From the NCBI GenBank assembly GCA_022782265.1, contig JALFOM010000130.1, forward strand, positions 1 through 34,384: a stretch of 34,384 nucleotides of DNA, read 5' to 3'. The notes beneath the pieces were generated by a model that had not been told where the DNA came from, ran no database searches, and saw only the letters and a program-made list of their open reading frames with translations. Made by a program: the position numbers and the translations under genes. Numbering within the stretch: the stretch's first letter is position 1; every line of letters starts with the position of its first letter. Below, piece by piece: positions 24,067 to 32,583 of the stretch. This DNA is from Clostridiales bacterium. Lineage in GTDB: Bacteria > Bacillota > Clostridia > Oscillospirales > Oscillospiraceae.

Positions 24067-26528
24067 TGCTTTTCTCCTCCGTCCTGTTCGGGTTCGGGCT
24101 CTGGCAGGAGCTGCTCAGATATCTCCTCCACGCTGCCCACATCAATTACTGCGTTAAGGGTACCCCGGAAAACGCCGTGGATTTCCGCGTCAATCAGGCC
24201 GTCCAGATGGCCTCTCACCCTGCCGTTGACACGGATAAGACCGATCTTATGGGTGACAGAAGCGCCTTTGTTGATGGAAAAACTGGTCTTGCGGATAATG
24301 GTATCGCCCAGCAGCAAAATCTGCGGCAGCACGCACATGACCAGAAAGATAGAGATCAGCGTGCCGGTGCCCAGATACATGCCGATGGCGGAGATGGTCT
24401 CATTGGAGGTCATAAAGCCGATGACAATACCGGCCGAGGCCAGCATGGTACCGGAGGTGATGATGGTGGGAAAGGCCTGGTTCAAGGTCTCCACCATGGC
24501 CTCCCGCAGAGGCATCTGCTCCTTCAGCTCCATATAGCGGCTGGAAATGACGATGGCATAGTCGATATTCGCGCCCATCTGGATGGCGCTGATGATCAGA
24601 TAGGTCAGGAAGAACAGGTTGTTTCCCTTCAGATAAGGGAAGGAGAAATTGCACCAGATACTGCCCTGGATAATCAAGATCAGCAGCACAGGCAGACCGG
24701 CGGAATGGAAGGTGAAGATCAGAACGATAATCACGAACAGAATGGACAGGATGCTGATCAGCAGGTTGTCTTTTTCAAAAGAGGCCTTCAGATCGCTGCA
24801 GCTGGTGGTATCGCCCACAAGGTAATAATCATTGTAGTATCTGGCAATGATACCATGGAGGATGTCCAGATATTCAAAGCTCTCGTCCCCCTCGGTGGGC
24901 AGGTCCATTTCCAGCACGATGCGGCTCCAGTTCTCGCTTTTCAGCTGGAGCTTGGCGTCGTTGAGCTGCTGCTCCAGATCCTCCATGCTCTCCTCCGTCT
25001 CCTCCGGGAGAGTGATGGACACCTGATCCTTCTGGGTGCAGAGATAGTCGTACATATCCAGCAGGGGGACGCTGTAATTGTCCAGGTTGGTGGCAATCTG
25101 CCCGTAGTCGTCCTGCTCCATGGCATAGCCGGAATAGAGGACCTTTGCCACCTCAAAATCCAGGTCGGTCAGCTCGGCAAATTGCCTGGGTGTCAGTTCA
25201 GAGACAAGAGTATAGCCGTCCACCGCCTCAATATTGGCAAGGCCCGTGACCGACACGGTGCGGGGCAGGTCCTCAATATTTTCGATCATTCTGGCCTCCC
25301 GCTCATAGTCCCCGCAGGGGACAATGACGGCCATCTGGTTTGTGCTGCCGAACTGTTCTTCGATCAGCATGTCGGCGATCTGGGTGTCATTATGCCGGAT
25401 GGAGGACACGGAGTACTGGGAGTACACATAGTTTGCCCTGCCGGAGAAAATAAAGGCCGCAACGATCACGCAGGCAAACACCGGCGGGATCACATAGCGG
25501 GTGGCATAGGCCGCCTTGCCCAGGAAAGAGATCCTGGGCACGAAATTTTTATGATGGGTCTTGTCGATCAGCTTGGAGAAGGTCACCAGCAGGCCCGGCA
25601 TCAGCAGAAATACGGAGCACAGGCTGAGCAGAATGGCCTTGATGAGCACCACGCCGATATCGTAGCCCAGCTTGTACTGCATAAAGCTCAGGGCCAGAAG
25701 GCCGGACACGGTGGTCAGGCTGCTGGCGGAGATCTCAGGAATGGCCTTGCTCAGGGCGATAATGGCCGCCTCTCTGGCAGGCTTGTTCTCATGCTCCTCC
25801 ATGTAGCGGTGGCAGAGGATAATGGCATAGTCGATGGCCAGGGCCAGCTGGAGCACAATGGCGATGGAGTTGGTGACAAAGGAAATCTCCCCCATCAGGT
25901 AGTTGGTGCCCATGTTCAATATAGCCGCCGCGCCGAAGGTGATGAGCAGCACGGGGATCTCCGCGTAGGTTTTGGAGGTCAGCAGCAGCACCAGTACGAT
26001 GATGACCACGGCAATGATATCCACCACCAGCATTTCACTGTTGATGACGGCTTTCAGGGGGTTGCCCACGGTGCTGCTGACGTAGAGATCGTAAGCGGAG
26101 AGCTTTTCCCTGATCTCGTCAAGGGCGTCGATGCTCACCTGGTCGTTCTCCTCCCCGTCGAAGGTGACGGAAAACAGGGCCGAGGCCGCCGCATAGTGGT
26201 CCCGGCTGTCGTCAAACTCCACAGACTTGACCCCGTCGGTATGTTCAATTTGTTCGCAGAGCGCCTGAGCCTGTTCGTAGGTGATGTTCTGCACCATGAT
26301 TTCGGCCGTGCCGAAGGTGACAAATTCCTGCTCCATCAGCTCAAGGCCCTGACGGGTCTCGGTGTCCTCCGGCAGATAGTCCGTCAGACTGTCGTTGACC
26401 TGCACCCAGTTTCTTGAAAAGGCACAGAAGATTGCCGCAGCGAGAAAGGCCAGAAAGAGGACATTTCTCTTGTCCACAATGACGGAGGCAATCTTCTCCA
26501 TCAGGCTCATCTGTTTCTTTTTCTCCAT
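24063..26528 (-). CDS. MmpL/RND-family transporter
   Basis: This 821-residue membrane protein has the two-fold RND/MmpL layout: two sets of about six helices, each after a large extracytoplasmic loop (about 40-160 and 380-590). The proton-relay Asp-Tyr pairs of MmpL are present in both halves (LALAIDYAIILCHRYMEE and GANIDYAIVISSRYMELK). Second-half segments FFLTYLIISAIQMGANIDY and TIITSGTMLASAGIVIGF are typical. The C-terminal cytosolic tail of about 90 residues is acidic and ends PEPEPEQDGGEKQ. ATG 26528 was chosen with GGTGG upstream; a GTG nine bases earlier is possible. Bacterial relatives export lipids, siderophores or peptides. No TolC-like or membrane-fusion partner is expected in this lineage, but the GLUG protein is cotranscribed and coupled by ATGA. 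Confidence 0.88.
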   Translation of the reverse strand: MEKKKQMSLMEKIASVIVDKRNVLFLAFLAAAIFCAFSRNWVQVNDSLTDYLPEDTETRQGLELMEQEFVTFGTAEIMVQNITYEQAQALCEQIEHTDGVKSVEFDDSRDHYAAASALFSVTFDGEENDQVSIDALDEIREKLSAYDLYVSSTVGNPLKAVINSEMLVVDIIAVVIIVLVLLLTSKTYAEIPVLLITFGAAAILNMGTNYLMGEISFVTNSIAIVLQLALAIDYAIILCHRYMEEHENKPAREAAIIALSKAIPEISASSLTTVSGLLALSFMQYKLGYDIGVVLIKAILLSLCSVFLLMPGLLVTFSKLIDKTHHKNFVPRISFLGKAAYATRYVIPPVFACVIVAAFIFSGRANYVYSQYSVSSIRHNDTQIADMLIEEQFGSTNQMAVIVPCGDYEREARMIENIEDLPRTVSVTGLANIEAVDGYTLVSELTPRQFAELTDLDFEVAKVLYSGYAMEQDDYGQIATNLDNYSVPLLDMYDYLCTQKDQVSITLPEETEESMEDLEQQLNDAKLQLKSENWSRIVLEMDLPTEGDESFEYLDILHGIIARYYNDYYLVGDTTSCSDLKASFEKDNLLISILSILFVIIVLIFTFHSAGLPVLLILIIQGSIWCNFSFPYLKGNNLFFLTYLIISAIQMGANIDYAIVISSRYMELKEQMPLREAMVETLNQAFPTIITSGTMLASAGIVIGFMTSNETISAIGMYLGTGTLISIFLVMCVLPQILLLGDTIIRKTSFSINKGASVTHKIGLIRVNGRVRGHLDGLIDAEIHGVFRGTLNAVIDVGSVEEISEQLLPEPEPEQDGGEKQ

Positions 26529-26554
26529 AAGCACCACCTATCCATTATTGCTCA

Positions 26555-26560
26555 ATTATA
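26555..26560 (-). promoter_or_regulatory. Probable -10 element of the MmpL/GLUG operon
   Basis: TATAAT on the minus strand in A/T-rich DNA about 27 nt before the MmpL start. No good -35 was found at 17 nt, so confidence is low. The gene-free stretch 26529-26693 otherwise holds only the divergent promoters. Confidence 0.45.
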
Positions 26561-26632
26561 CAACAAAACATTAAAAATTTACTTAGACAATCTGATTATT
26601 TTGTATGACTACAATCTTTTTTACACTTTATA

Positions 26633-26661
26633 TATTGCTATTTTTTTTGCTATAGTATAAT
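26633..26661 (+). promoter_or_regulatory. Probable promoter of the BMP-protein / phosphoesterase operon
   Basis: Perfect TATAAT (26656-26661) with a weak TATTGC (26633-26638) at 17 nt, or TTGCTA at 15 nt. The A/T-rich stretch 26570-26660 is unlike the surrounding GC-rich genes and is typical of an active start region. Confidence 0.55.
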
Positions 26662-26693
26662 ATACACTGACTCTTTTGTCGAAGGAGGCCGTT

Positions 26694-28640
26694 ATGAGCA
26701 GACAGGAAGCTCTTGAACAATATAATTACGCGCTGAAGCTGGGCCAGAAATATTATAAAGCCGCCATCATCCGGGGCGGATATCCCTACCTGCCGGCCTT
26801 GGATGAGATCTTGGATGAATCCATGGTCGCGGGCCGGGTGGAGATGGGTCTGGTGAACATCCCGGCAGACCAGATCGTGGGTGTGCAGAGCGTGGGGCGG
26901 CGCACCGCCCTGGCGGGAAATTTCATGCCTCTGCTGGGCACCGATTCGGAGTTTGCCTCCAAGTGGATCACCCTCTGCGACGCCCACCTGAGCGACGAGG
27001 GCATCCGCGACCCGGTGAAGTGCTGTGAGTACATGGGCCGCTTCTATGTGCAGGAGGGAAACAAGCGGGTCAGCGTGCTGAAAAGCTACGGCGCGCCCAC
27101 CATCCCCGGCATGGTCACCCGGATCATCCCCGAGTATTCGGAGGACCCGGCGGTGCAGATCTACTATGAATTCATGCATTTTTACCGGCTGGCCGGGCTG
27201 TACCAGCTGAACTTCACCCGCTCCGGCAGCTTTGCCAAACTTCAGGCGGCGCTGGGCTTCGAGCCGGAGCACGTCTGGACCGATGAGGAGCGGCGCAGCT
27301 TTCTGGCAGGGTATTACCATTTCAAAGCTGCCTTTGACAAACTGAATGTGAACAAGCTGAGCGTGACGGCGGCGGACGCGCTCTTAGTCTGGCTCCAGGT
27401 CTTTACCTTCAGCGACATCAAAAATCAGGGGCCCCAGGAGCTGCAGAAAAATCTGAACACCGTGTGGCCCGATATCGAAATCATGGCCCAGGGGCAGCCC
27501 ATCTCCGTCAGCGTCTGTCCCCAGGGGCAGACACGGAAGCTGATCTCCAAGCTGTTCAGCGTCCACCCCGGGCGGCTGAATGCTGCCTTCATCTACGGCT
27601 TTGACCCGGCGAAAAGCGCCTGGACCCGGGCCCATGAGCACGGGCGGGAGTACCTGGAAAAGCACATGTCCGACCGGGTGGACACCCATGTCTATTACGC
27701 CAACGGCCGGAATTATACCGAGGCCATGGAGAAGGCCGTCAGCGACGGGGCGGACATCATTTTCGCCACCACACCGCTGATGGTCGGCGCCTGCCGCCGT
27801 ATGGCCGCGCTGCACAGCGGCCTGCGAGTGATGAACTGCTCCCTCTCCCTGCCCTATACCGGCGTGCGCAGCTATTACAGCCGCATATACGAGTGCAAAT
27901 TCATCACCGGCGCCATCGCCGGGGCCATGGCGGAGCAGAACACCATCGGCTTTGTGGCAAACTACCCCATCTACGGTGTCCCTGCCGGGATAAACGCCTT
28001 TGCTTTGGGGGCAAAGCTCACCAATCCCCGGGCAAAAATCAAGCTGGTCTGGTCCTGCACCAAAGGCGACCCCCTCAAAGAGCTTACGGACCAGGGCATC
28101 AGTGTGATCTCCAACAAGGAGGCCACCAACCCGGAAAACGAGCACTGGGCCATGGAGTGGGGCACCTACAAGCTCCAGCCGGACGGGTCCATGCTGCCTC
28201 TGGCCGTGCCCTGCTGGAACTGGGGGCCCTTCTATGAAAAGGTCATGCTCTGCATCATGAGCGGCGAGTATGACAACAAGGCCCCGGGCCAGGCCATCAA
28301 CTACTGGTGGGGCATGAACAGCGGCGTCATCGACGTGCAGCTCAGCGACTCCATCCCCGACGGGGTGCGCAGTCTGGCCGGGATTTTGAAAAACGGCATT
28401 ATCAGCGGGGCCATCGACCCCTTCAAATGCCGTATAGTGGACCAAAGCGGCCAGGTCCGCAGTGAGGGCGACCGGGATCTGTCGCCCAAGGAGATCATGT
28501 TCATGGATTGGCTCTGCGACAATGTGGAGGGCACTATCCCAGCCTTTGACGAGCTTCTGCCCAGTTCCCAGGAAATGGTCCGGCTGCTGGGCGTGTACCG
28601 GGACAAAATCCCTCCGGAAACGGAGGAGGAAACGCCATGA
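26694..28640 (+). CDS. Cytosolic BMP/PnrA-domain protein with N-terminal ParB-like region
   Basis: This 648-residue protein joins two parts. The N-terminal part (about 1-260) contains YVQEGNKRVSVLKSYGAPTI (118-137), like the GxxR-type loop of ParB/Srx-fold domains, followed by a helical region. The C-terminal part (about 270-570) resembles the Med/BMP (PnrA) nucleoside-binding fold: AAFIYGFDPAKSAWTRAHEHG, DGADIIFATTPLM, ITGAIAGAMAEQNTIGFV and a GVPAGINAFALGAK stretch are the usual landmarks. There is no signal peptide or lipobox, so unlike transport-binding proteins it should stay in the cytosol and act as a ligand sensor or enzyme. GAAGGAGGCC precedes ATG 26694. The phosphoesterase that follows overlaps it by four bases. 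Similar proteins are frequent in Clostridia as 'BMP family substrate-binding protein'; the real function is not known to me. Confidence 0.75.
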   Translation: MSRQEALEQYNYALKLGQKYYKAAIIRGGYPYLPALDEILDESMVAGRVEMGLVNIPADQIVGVQSVGRRTALAGNFMPLLGTDSEFASKWITLCDAHLSDEGIRDPVKCCEYMGRFYVQEGNKRVSVLKSYGAPTIPGMVTRIIPEYSEDPAVQIYYEFMHFYRLAGLYQLNFTRSGSFAKLQAALGFEPEHVWTDEERRSFLAGYYHFKAAFDKLNVNKLSVTAADALLVWLQVFTFSDIKNQGPQELQKNLNTVWPDIEIMAQGQPISVSVCPQGQTRKLISKLFSVHPGRLNAAFIYGFDPAKSAWTRAHEHGREYLEKHMSDRVDTHVYYANGRNYTEAMEKAVSDGADIIFATTPLMVGACRRMAALHSGLRVMNCSLSLPYTGVRSYYSRIYECKFITGAIAGAMAEQNTIGFVANYPIYGVPAGINAFALGAKLTNPRAKIKLVWSCTKGDPLKELTDQGISVISNKEATNPENEHWAMEWGTYKLQPDGSMLPLAVPCWNWGPFYEKVMLCIMSGEYDNKAPGQAINYWWGMNSGVIDVQLSDSIPDGVRSLAGILKNGIISGAIDPFKCRIVDQSGQVRSEGDRDLSPKEIMFMDWLCDNVEGTIPAFDELLPSSQEMVRLLGVYRDKIPPETEEETP

Positions 28641-29239
28641 AGCTTCTGCTGGTCTCCGATGAGGAGAGCGCCTTTCTCTGGGACTATTTCCAGCCGGGCA
28701 CGCTGGACGGAATCGACCTGATCCTGTCCTGCGGCGACCTGAAGGCGGATTATCTCAGCTTCCTTGTGACCATGGGCCGGGCTCCCCTGCTCTACGTTCA
28801 CGGGAACCATGATCTGAATTATGTTAACCATCCTCCCGAGGGCTGCGACTGTATCGACGGCAATCTGGTGACCGTAAAGGGGCTTCGGATCATGGGTCTG
28901 GGCGGCAGCCTGATGTACAGCGGAGGCCCCCACCAGTATACCGAACAGCAGATGGAGCGGCGCATCCGGCGCATGAGGCTGAAGCTCAGGCGGGCCGGAG
29001 GTGTGGACATTATCCTCACCCATGCCCCGGCAAGGGGGTACGGCGATCAGGAGGACCCGGCCCATCGGGGCTTCGAGGCCTTTTTCCCCCTGCTGGACAA
29101 GTACCGGCCCCAGTATCTGATTCACGGCCATGTACACAAGCGGTACAGCAGCAAAATGGAGCGGGTGCTCCACTACGGGGACACCACCATCATCAACGCC
29201 TCCGGGCGCTATGTGCTGGAAATTCCGGACAAAAATTGA
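28637..29239 (+). CDS. Calcineurin-like metallophosphoesterase
   Basis: This 200-residue cytosolic metallophosphoesterase has motifs CGDLKADY (31-38), GNHDLN (56-61), ILTHAPARG (around 126) and HGHVHKRY (around 158). The first metal motif, usually DxH, reads VSDEES, so the histidine is missing and may be replaced by E. This occurs in some small clades and may change metal use. The gene overlaps the BMP-domain gene as ATGA and is followed by a terminator. Substrate (cyclic nucleotide, nucleotide or phosphoprotein) cannot be inferred. The tight pairing with a nucleoside-binding-fold protein hints at nucleotide-related work, which is only inference. Confidence 0.85.
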   Translation: MKLLLVSDEESAFLWDYFQPGTLDGIDLILSCGDLKADYLSFLVTMGRAPLLYVHGNHDLNYVNHPPEGCDCIDGNLVTVKGLRIMGLGGSLMYSGGPHQYTEQQMERRIRRMRLKLRRAGGVDIILTHAPARGYGDQEDPAHRGFEAFFPLLDKYRPQYLIHGHVHKRYSSKMERVLHYGDTTIINASGRYVLEIPDKN

Positions 29240-29273
29240 AAGGACTGTCTCGGCGTGAGACAGTCCTTTTTCT
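29239..29273. terminator. Bidirectional intrinsic terminator
   Basis: A perfect 13-bp stem (AAAGGACTGTCTC / GAGACAGTCCTTT) with a 5-nt loop and T-run TTTCTT. It serves the phosphoesterase (plus) and the HAD gene (minus), whose stop it touches. Confidence 0.9.
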
Positions 29274-29977
29274 TATCCGAATATGAACTTTTCCAGCTCG
29301 TCAAAGCCGCCGTGGGGCCAGTGGGAGAGGTCTTTATTCTCCCTGTTGATCAGACAATCGGTGAGCAGGAACACCTGTATTCCCGCAAGCTCCGCCGCCG
29401 TGTCCTCGGTGGCGTCGTTGCCCACCATCAGGCATTCAGACGGGTCCAGCGCCATGCTGCTGAGGATATCCCGGTAGTAGTCCGGGTTGGGCTTGCAGCG
29501 GCAGGCGTATTCATAGGTGGTGTACAGTTCAAAGTCCTCCGGCGCCAGCCCGGCCCAGCGGATACGGCTTTCCGTGGCGATGGCCGGGAAGATGGGGTTT
29601 GTAGCCAGAATCACCCGGTACCCGGCGGCTTTCAGCCTTGCCACCAGTCCGGCAGCCTGAGGGGCATAGCCGCAGCTTGCTCTGGCCCCCTGAAATTCCA
29701 CCCGGTAAAACTCCTCGAACAGGGGCTTGTCCTCAAGGACCCTCTCCCCCATGACCGCGCAGAATGTTTTCCAGAAGGCCTCTTCATTGGTGCAGGAGCC
29801 GTCGTTTTTCACCATGGCGGCGGTACCGGCCCAGATGCCGCTGATCAGCTGCTCCGCGTTATAGCCGTGGGGCGCAAGTTTTTTGGCCAGCAGGCCGAAA
29901 TAGTATTGGGTAAATTGGTCCTGATCCATGGGCAGCAGGGTGCCGTCCAGATCAAACATCACGGTTTTGATACGCAT
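29273..29977 (-). CDS. HAD-family hydrolase
   Basis: This is a cytosolic haloacid-dehalogenase-superfamily phosphatase, 234 residues. Motif I is FDLDGTLL (8-15), motif II lies in VILATNP, motif III is the lysine in CRCKPNPDYY, and motif IV is MVGNDATED. All catalytic residues are present. The cap is an alpha-helical insert of the C1 type (about 20-95). Its start lies 10 nt after the DegV stop with only a weak ribosome site, so the two are probably translated from one mRNA. The substrate is unknown. Confidence 0.88.
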   Translation of the reverse strand: MRIKTVMFDLDGTLLPMDQDQFTQYYFGLLAKKLAPHGYNAEQLISGIWAGTAAMVKNDGSCTNEEAFWKTFCAVMGERVLEDKPLFEEFYRVEFQGARASCGYAPQAAGLVARLKAAGYRVILATNPIFPAIATESRIRWAGLAPEDFELYTTYEYACRCKPNPDYYRDILSSMALDPSECLMVGNDATEDTAAELAGIQVFLLTDCLINRENKDLSHWPHGGFDELEKFIFG

Positions 29978-29987
29978 GGGCTTTTGC

Positions 29988-30851
29988 TCAGGTCCGGTAG
30001 ATGATGCCGATCATATCCGGCCCGGTGTTGATGCCGATGATGCAGCCCACAGGGTATTCAAACTCAGGGGGCTGATCCATGACCTTGCGCAGTTCCTCCC
30101 GGAGCTTTTCCCGCTGGAGCTGGTTGCTGCCGTAGACGAGCTGATAGGGGCTGCCGGGCTTGCGCTCCTTCAGGCAGGTCTCCACCAGGGCCTTGATGGC
30201 CTTGGCCTCGCCCCTGACCTTGGAGATGATCTTTGCCTCGCCGTTTTCAAAGGTAATCATGGGCTTGAGCCCCAGGGCGTCGCCCATAAAGGCGGCAGCC
30301 GGGGTGATCCGCCCGGACTTTTTCACGCAGCGCAGGTTCAGAGGGACGAACATGGGCCGGGTGTGGGCCACCCACTCCTGAATATATTCGGTGATCTCCT
30401 CCGCGCTCTTCCCCTCCTTCACCATGCGGGCGGCGGCGATGACGGGCCAGCCGTAGCACATGCTGTAGGTCAGAGAGTCGATCAGGGTGATGCTGAAATC
30501 CTTTTCCGCCTCAGGGTGTTCCTCAAAGAAGAAGGTTCTGGCCTGCACCGCGCTCTGGAAGGTGGAGGAGCCCTTGGAATTGATGCTGGTGTGGATCAGG
30601 TGGGTGTAGCCCTGTTTCCAGGTCTCCTCGAAAAGCTCCATGAACTGCACAGGCGTGGCCTGTGAGGAGCTGGGCAGAACGGCGGATTCGTCCAGAATTT
30701 TATAAAACTCCTGGGGCGTCAGGTCGTAGCCGTCCTTATACTGCCTGTCCCCGTTGACAATGGTGAGCGGGACGACCTTGATGTCCAGCTCTTCCCACAT
30801 TTCCCGGGGAATATCTGCGGTGGAGTCGGTGCTGATTTTTATCTTCTGCAT
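29988..30851 (-). CDS. DegV-family (fatty-acid-binding) protein
   Basis: DegV proteins bind fatty acids and in Firmicutes often act as FakB partners for fatty-acid kinase. The 287-residue product starts KIKISTDSTADIP, the family signature, and continues with SSQATPVQF and a HTSINSKGSSTFQSA ligand-binding region. The frame is open further upstream, but ATG 30851 is preceded by AAAGGAAT and starts at the usual family N-terminus. It is the first gene of a two-gene minus-strand operon with the HAD hydrolase. No FakA is visible in the window. Confidence 0.9.
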   Translation of the reverse strand: MQKIKISTDSTADIPREMWEELDIKVVPLTIVNGDRQYKDGYDLTPQEFYKILDESAVLPSSSQATPVQFMELFEETWKQGYTHLIHTSINSKGSSTFQSAVQARTFFFEEHPEAEKDFSITLIDSLTYSMCYGWPVIAAARMVKEGKSAEEITEYIQEWVAHTRPMFVPLNLRCVKKSGRITPAAAFMGDALGLKPMITFENGEAKIISKVRGEAKAIKALVETCLKERKPGSPYQLVYGSNQLQREKLREELRKVMDQPPEFEYPVGCIIGINTGPDMIGIIYRT

Positions 30852-30888
30852 AGTGATTCCTTTCAAAAAATGCGCAGTGCTGTCCGCC

Positions 30889-30917
30889 TTGACGGGAAGG
30901 CCGGGCGGAGATATAAT
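30889..30917 (+). promoter_or_regulatory. Sigma-A promoter of the aldo/keto reductase operon
   Basis: TTGACG (30889-30894) and TATAAT (30912-30917), 17-nt spacer. A second weaker candidate is TTGAAT (30939-30944) with TATACA (30963-30968), 18-nt spacer. A small CTGTC-AA-GACAG palindrome lies near 30983-30994. Confidence 0.75.
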
Positions 30918-31009
30918 GATGATGGTTCGGAAAATTACTTGAATAATTTGAAGCTTTTTGAGTATACACACTTTTATCTTTACTGTCAAGACAGTTGGAG
31001 GGTTTTGCT

Positions 31010-32134
31010 TTGAGCGACTTTTTCCCGGAAATCAAGAAAAATTTCGGTTTCGGCTGCATGCGGCTGCCGATGCTGGAGGACAAGGTGGATCTGCCCCAGT
31101 TTAGCCGGATGGTGGACATGTTTATGGAGCGGGGCTTCAATTATTTCGACACGGCCCGGCCCTACCTGGGCGGCCAGAGCGAGACCGCGCTGCGCCAGTG
31201 CCTCACCTCCCGCTATCCCCGGGAGAGCTTTGTGCTGACGGACAAGCTGTCCTTCACCTTTTTCGAGCAGGAGGAGGACATCCGCCCCCTTTTTGCCTCC
31301 CAGCTGGAGGCCTGCGGGGTAGAGTATTTTGACTTCTACCTGATGCACGCCATAAGCGGCGCAAGATATGATAAGTATCTCCGCTGCCGGGCCTTTGCAA
31401 TCGCCCAGGAGCTGAAGGCAGAGGGAAAGATCCGGCACATCGGCATGTCCTTCCACGACACGCCCCAGGTGCTGGACCGGATCCTCACCGAGCAGCCCTG
31501 CATTGAGGCGGTGCAGATTCAGTTTAACTATCTGGACGCATACAGCCCGGTGGTTAGGGGCATGGAATGTCTGGAGGTATGCCGCAAGCACAATAAGCCG
31601 GTTATCATCATGGAGCCGGTGAAGGGCGGGAACCTGATGAATCTGCCCGGCGAGGCCAAAGCTCTGCTGGACGGGCTGAAGGGCGGCAGCTACGCCTCCT
31701 ACGCCATCCGCTACGCCGCCTCCCAGGAGAGCGTGATGATGGTGCTCTCCGGCATGAGCAATTTGGAGCAGATGGAGGACAATCTCAGCTTCATGGCAGA
31801 TTTCCGGCCCCTTGACGAAAAGGAATACGCTGCCATAGAGCAGGTGCGGGGCGTGTTTGACCGCATGGATCTGATCCCCTGCACCGCCTGCCGCTACTGC
31901 ACCGACGGCTGTCCCATGAAGATCAACATTCCCTCCCTGTTCTCCGCCCTGAACGCCAACACCATGTTTGGCGGGGAAAACGGCCGGGCAAGCTATAAAA
32001 ACAACGTGGAAAAGGGCGGCAGCCCTTCCGACTGCGTCAGCTGCGGACAGTGCGAGGCCGCCTGCCCCCAGCACCTGGAAATACGGGCGCTGCTGAAGCA
32101 GGTCTCCGCCCGCTTTGGGGGAAAGGATGACTGA
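31010..32134 (+). CDS. Ferredoxin-type aldo/keto reductase with two 4Fe-4S motifs
   Basis: This 374-residue cytosolic oxidoreductase joins an aldo/keto-reductase barrel (about 10-275) to a C-terminal dicluster ferredoxin-like part. The AKR tetrad is complete: D47 and Y52 in FDTARPYLGG, K79 in LTDKL, H113 in YLMHA. Iron-sulfur motifs are CTACRYCTDGCP (C291, C294, C297, C301) and CVSCGQCEAACP (C342, C345, C348, C352). The TTG start 31010 was chosen because GGAGGG lies 7 nt upstream; a TTG at 30995 would overlap the ribosome site. Substrate is unknown. The clusters point to electron exchange with ferredoxin. The gene is followed three bases later by a MoaE-like protein. Confidence 0.9.
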   Translation: MSDFFPEIKKNFGFGCMRLPMLEDKVDLPQFSRMVDMFMERGFNYFDTARPYLGGQSETALRQCLTSRYPRESFVLTDKLSFTFFEQEEDIRPLFASQLEACGVEYFDFYLMHAISGARYDKYLRCRAFAIAQELKAEGKIRHIGMSFHDTPQVLDRILTEQPCIEAVQIQFNYLDAYSPVVRGMECLEVCRKHNKPVIIMEPVKGGNLMNLPGEAKALLDGLKGGSYASYAIRYAASQESVMMVLSGMSNLEQMEDNLSFMADFRPLDEKEYAAIEQVRGVFDRMDLIPCTACRYCTDGCPMKINIPSLFSALNANTMFGGENGRASYKNNVEKGGSPSDCVSCGQCEAACPQHLEIRALLKQVSARFGGKDD

Positions 32135-32137
32135 ACC

Positions 32138-32530
32138 ATGAAAAAAGCCCCTCCCTCCATAGACCAGTGGCTCAGAGAGGCCAAGGCCGACCCCGCCGCC
32201 AAAGACTGCGGTATGTTCCTGGTCCATAACGGCACTGTCCGGCAGACAGCCAGGGCCCTGGTGCGCCAGGGCGCGGCGGACACCCTGCCCGTCAAGGGCA
32301 TGGACTTTTCCTATGACAGGGAAAAGCTTGCCGCCGCCATCGACCGGGCCTATACCCTGCCCGGCATCCATATCATCCGGGTCTGGCTGAACGAGGGGCA
32401 GCTCAGTCTGGGGGACGACATCATGGTCGTTCTCATCGGCGGCGACATCCGCCCCCATGTGGTGGACGCCCTCCAGTTTCTTGTGGGCGAGATCAAAAGC
32501 CACTGCGTTGTGGAAAAAGAATCCTATTGA
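32138..32530 (+). CDS. MoaE-like molybdopterin-synthase-family protein
   Basis: The 130-residue protein resembles the large subunit of molybdopterin synthase: SIDQWLREAK, CGMFLVHNGTVR with R35, a GMDFSYD beta-strand, SLGDDIMVVLIGG, and two lysines at the catalytic positions (K120 in EIKS and K127 in VEKE). The usual HR dyad before the last helix reads DIRPH, so the active site is altered. No moaD or other molybdenum-cofactor gene is in the window. It follows the aldo/keto reductase by three bases, so they share a transcript. Such stand-alone MoaE-like proteins are found in Clostridia; a true molybdopterin synthase function is doubtful. Confidence 0.7.
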   Translation: MKKAPPSIDQWLREAKADPAAKDCGMFLVHNGTVRQTARALVRQGAADTLPVKGMDFSYDREKLAAAIDRAYTLPGIHIIRVWLNEGQLSLGDDIMVVLIGGDIRPHVVDALQFLVGEIKSHCVVEKESY

Positions 32531-32533
32531 AAG

Positions 32534-32573
32534 AAAACGGTCTGTAAGCGTTTGTGCTTACGGACCGTTTTTT
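32534..32573 (+). terminator. Intrinsic terminator after the MoaE-like gene
   Basis: A 16-bp stem (AAAACGGTCTGTAAGC / GCTTACGGACCGTTTT, one G-T pair) and a 6-nt loop followed by T's, just after the stop. It may also work on the minus strand for the DUF389 gene. Confidence 0.88.
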
Positions 32574-32583
32574 GGCATCCTAA

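Noticed and set aside
24066..26417. Open frame of 783 codons on the plus strand opposite the MmpL gene
   Set aside because: Antisense shadow caused by GC-rich third positions; no ribosome site or family motif, composition rich in His/Gln/Gly.
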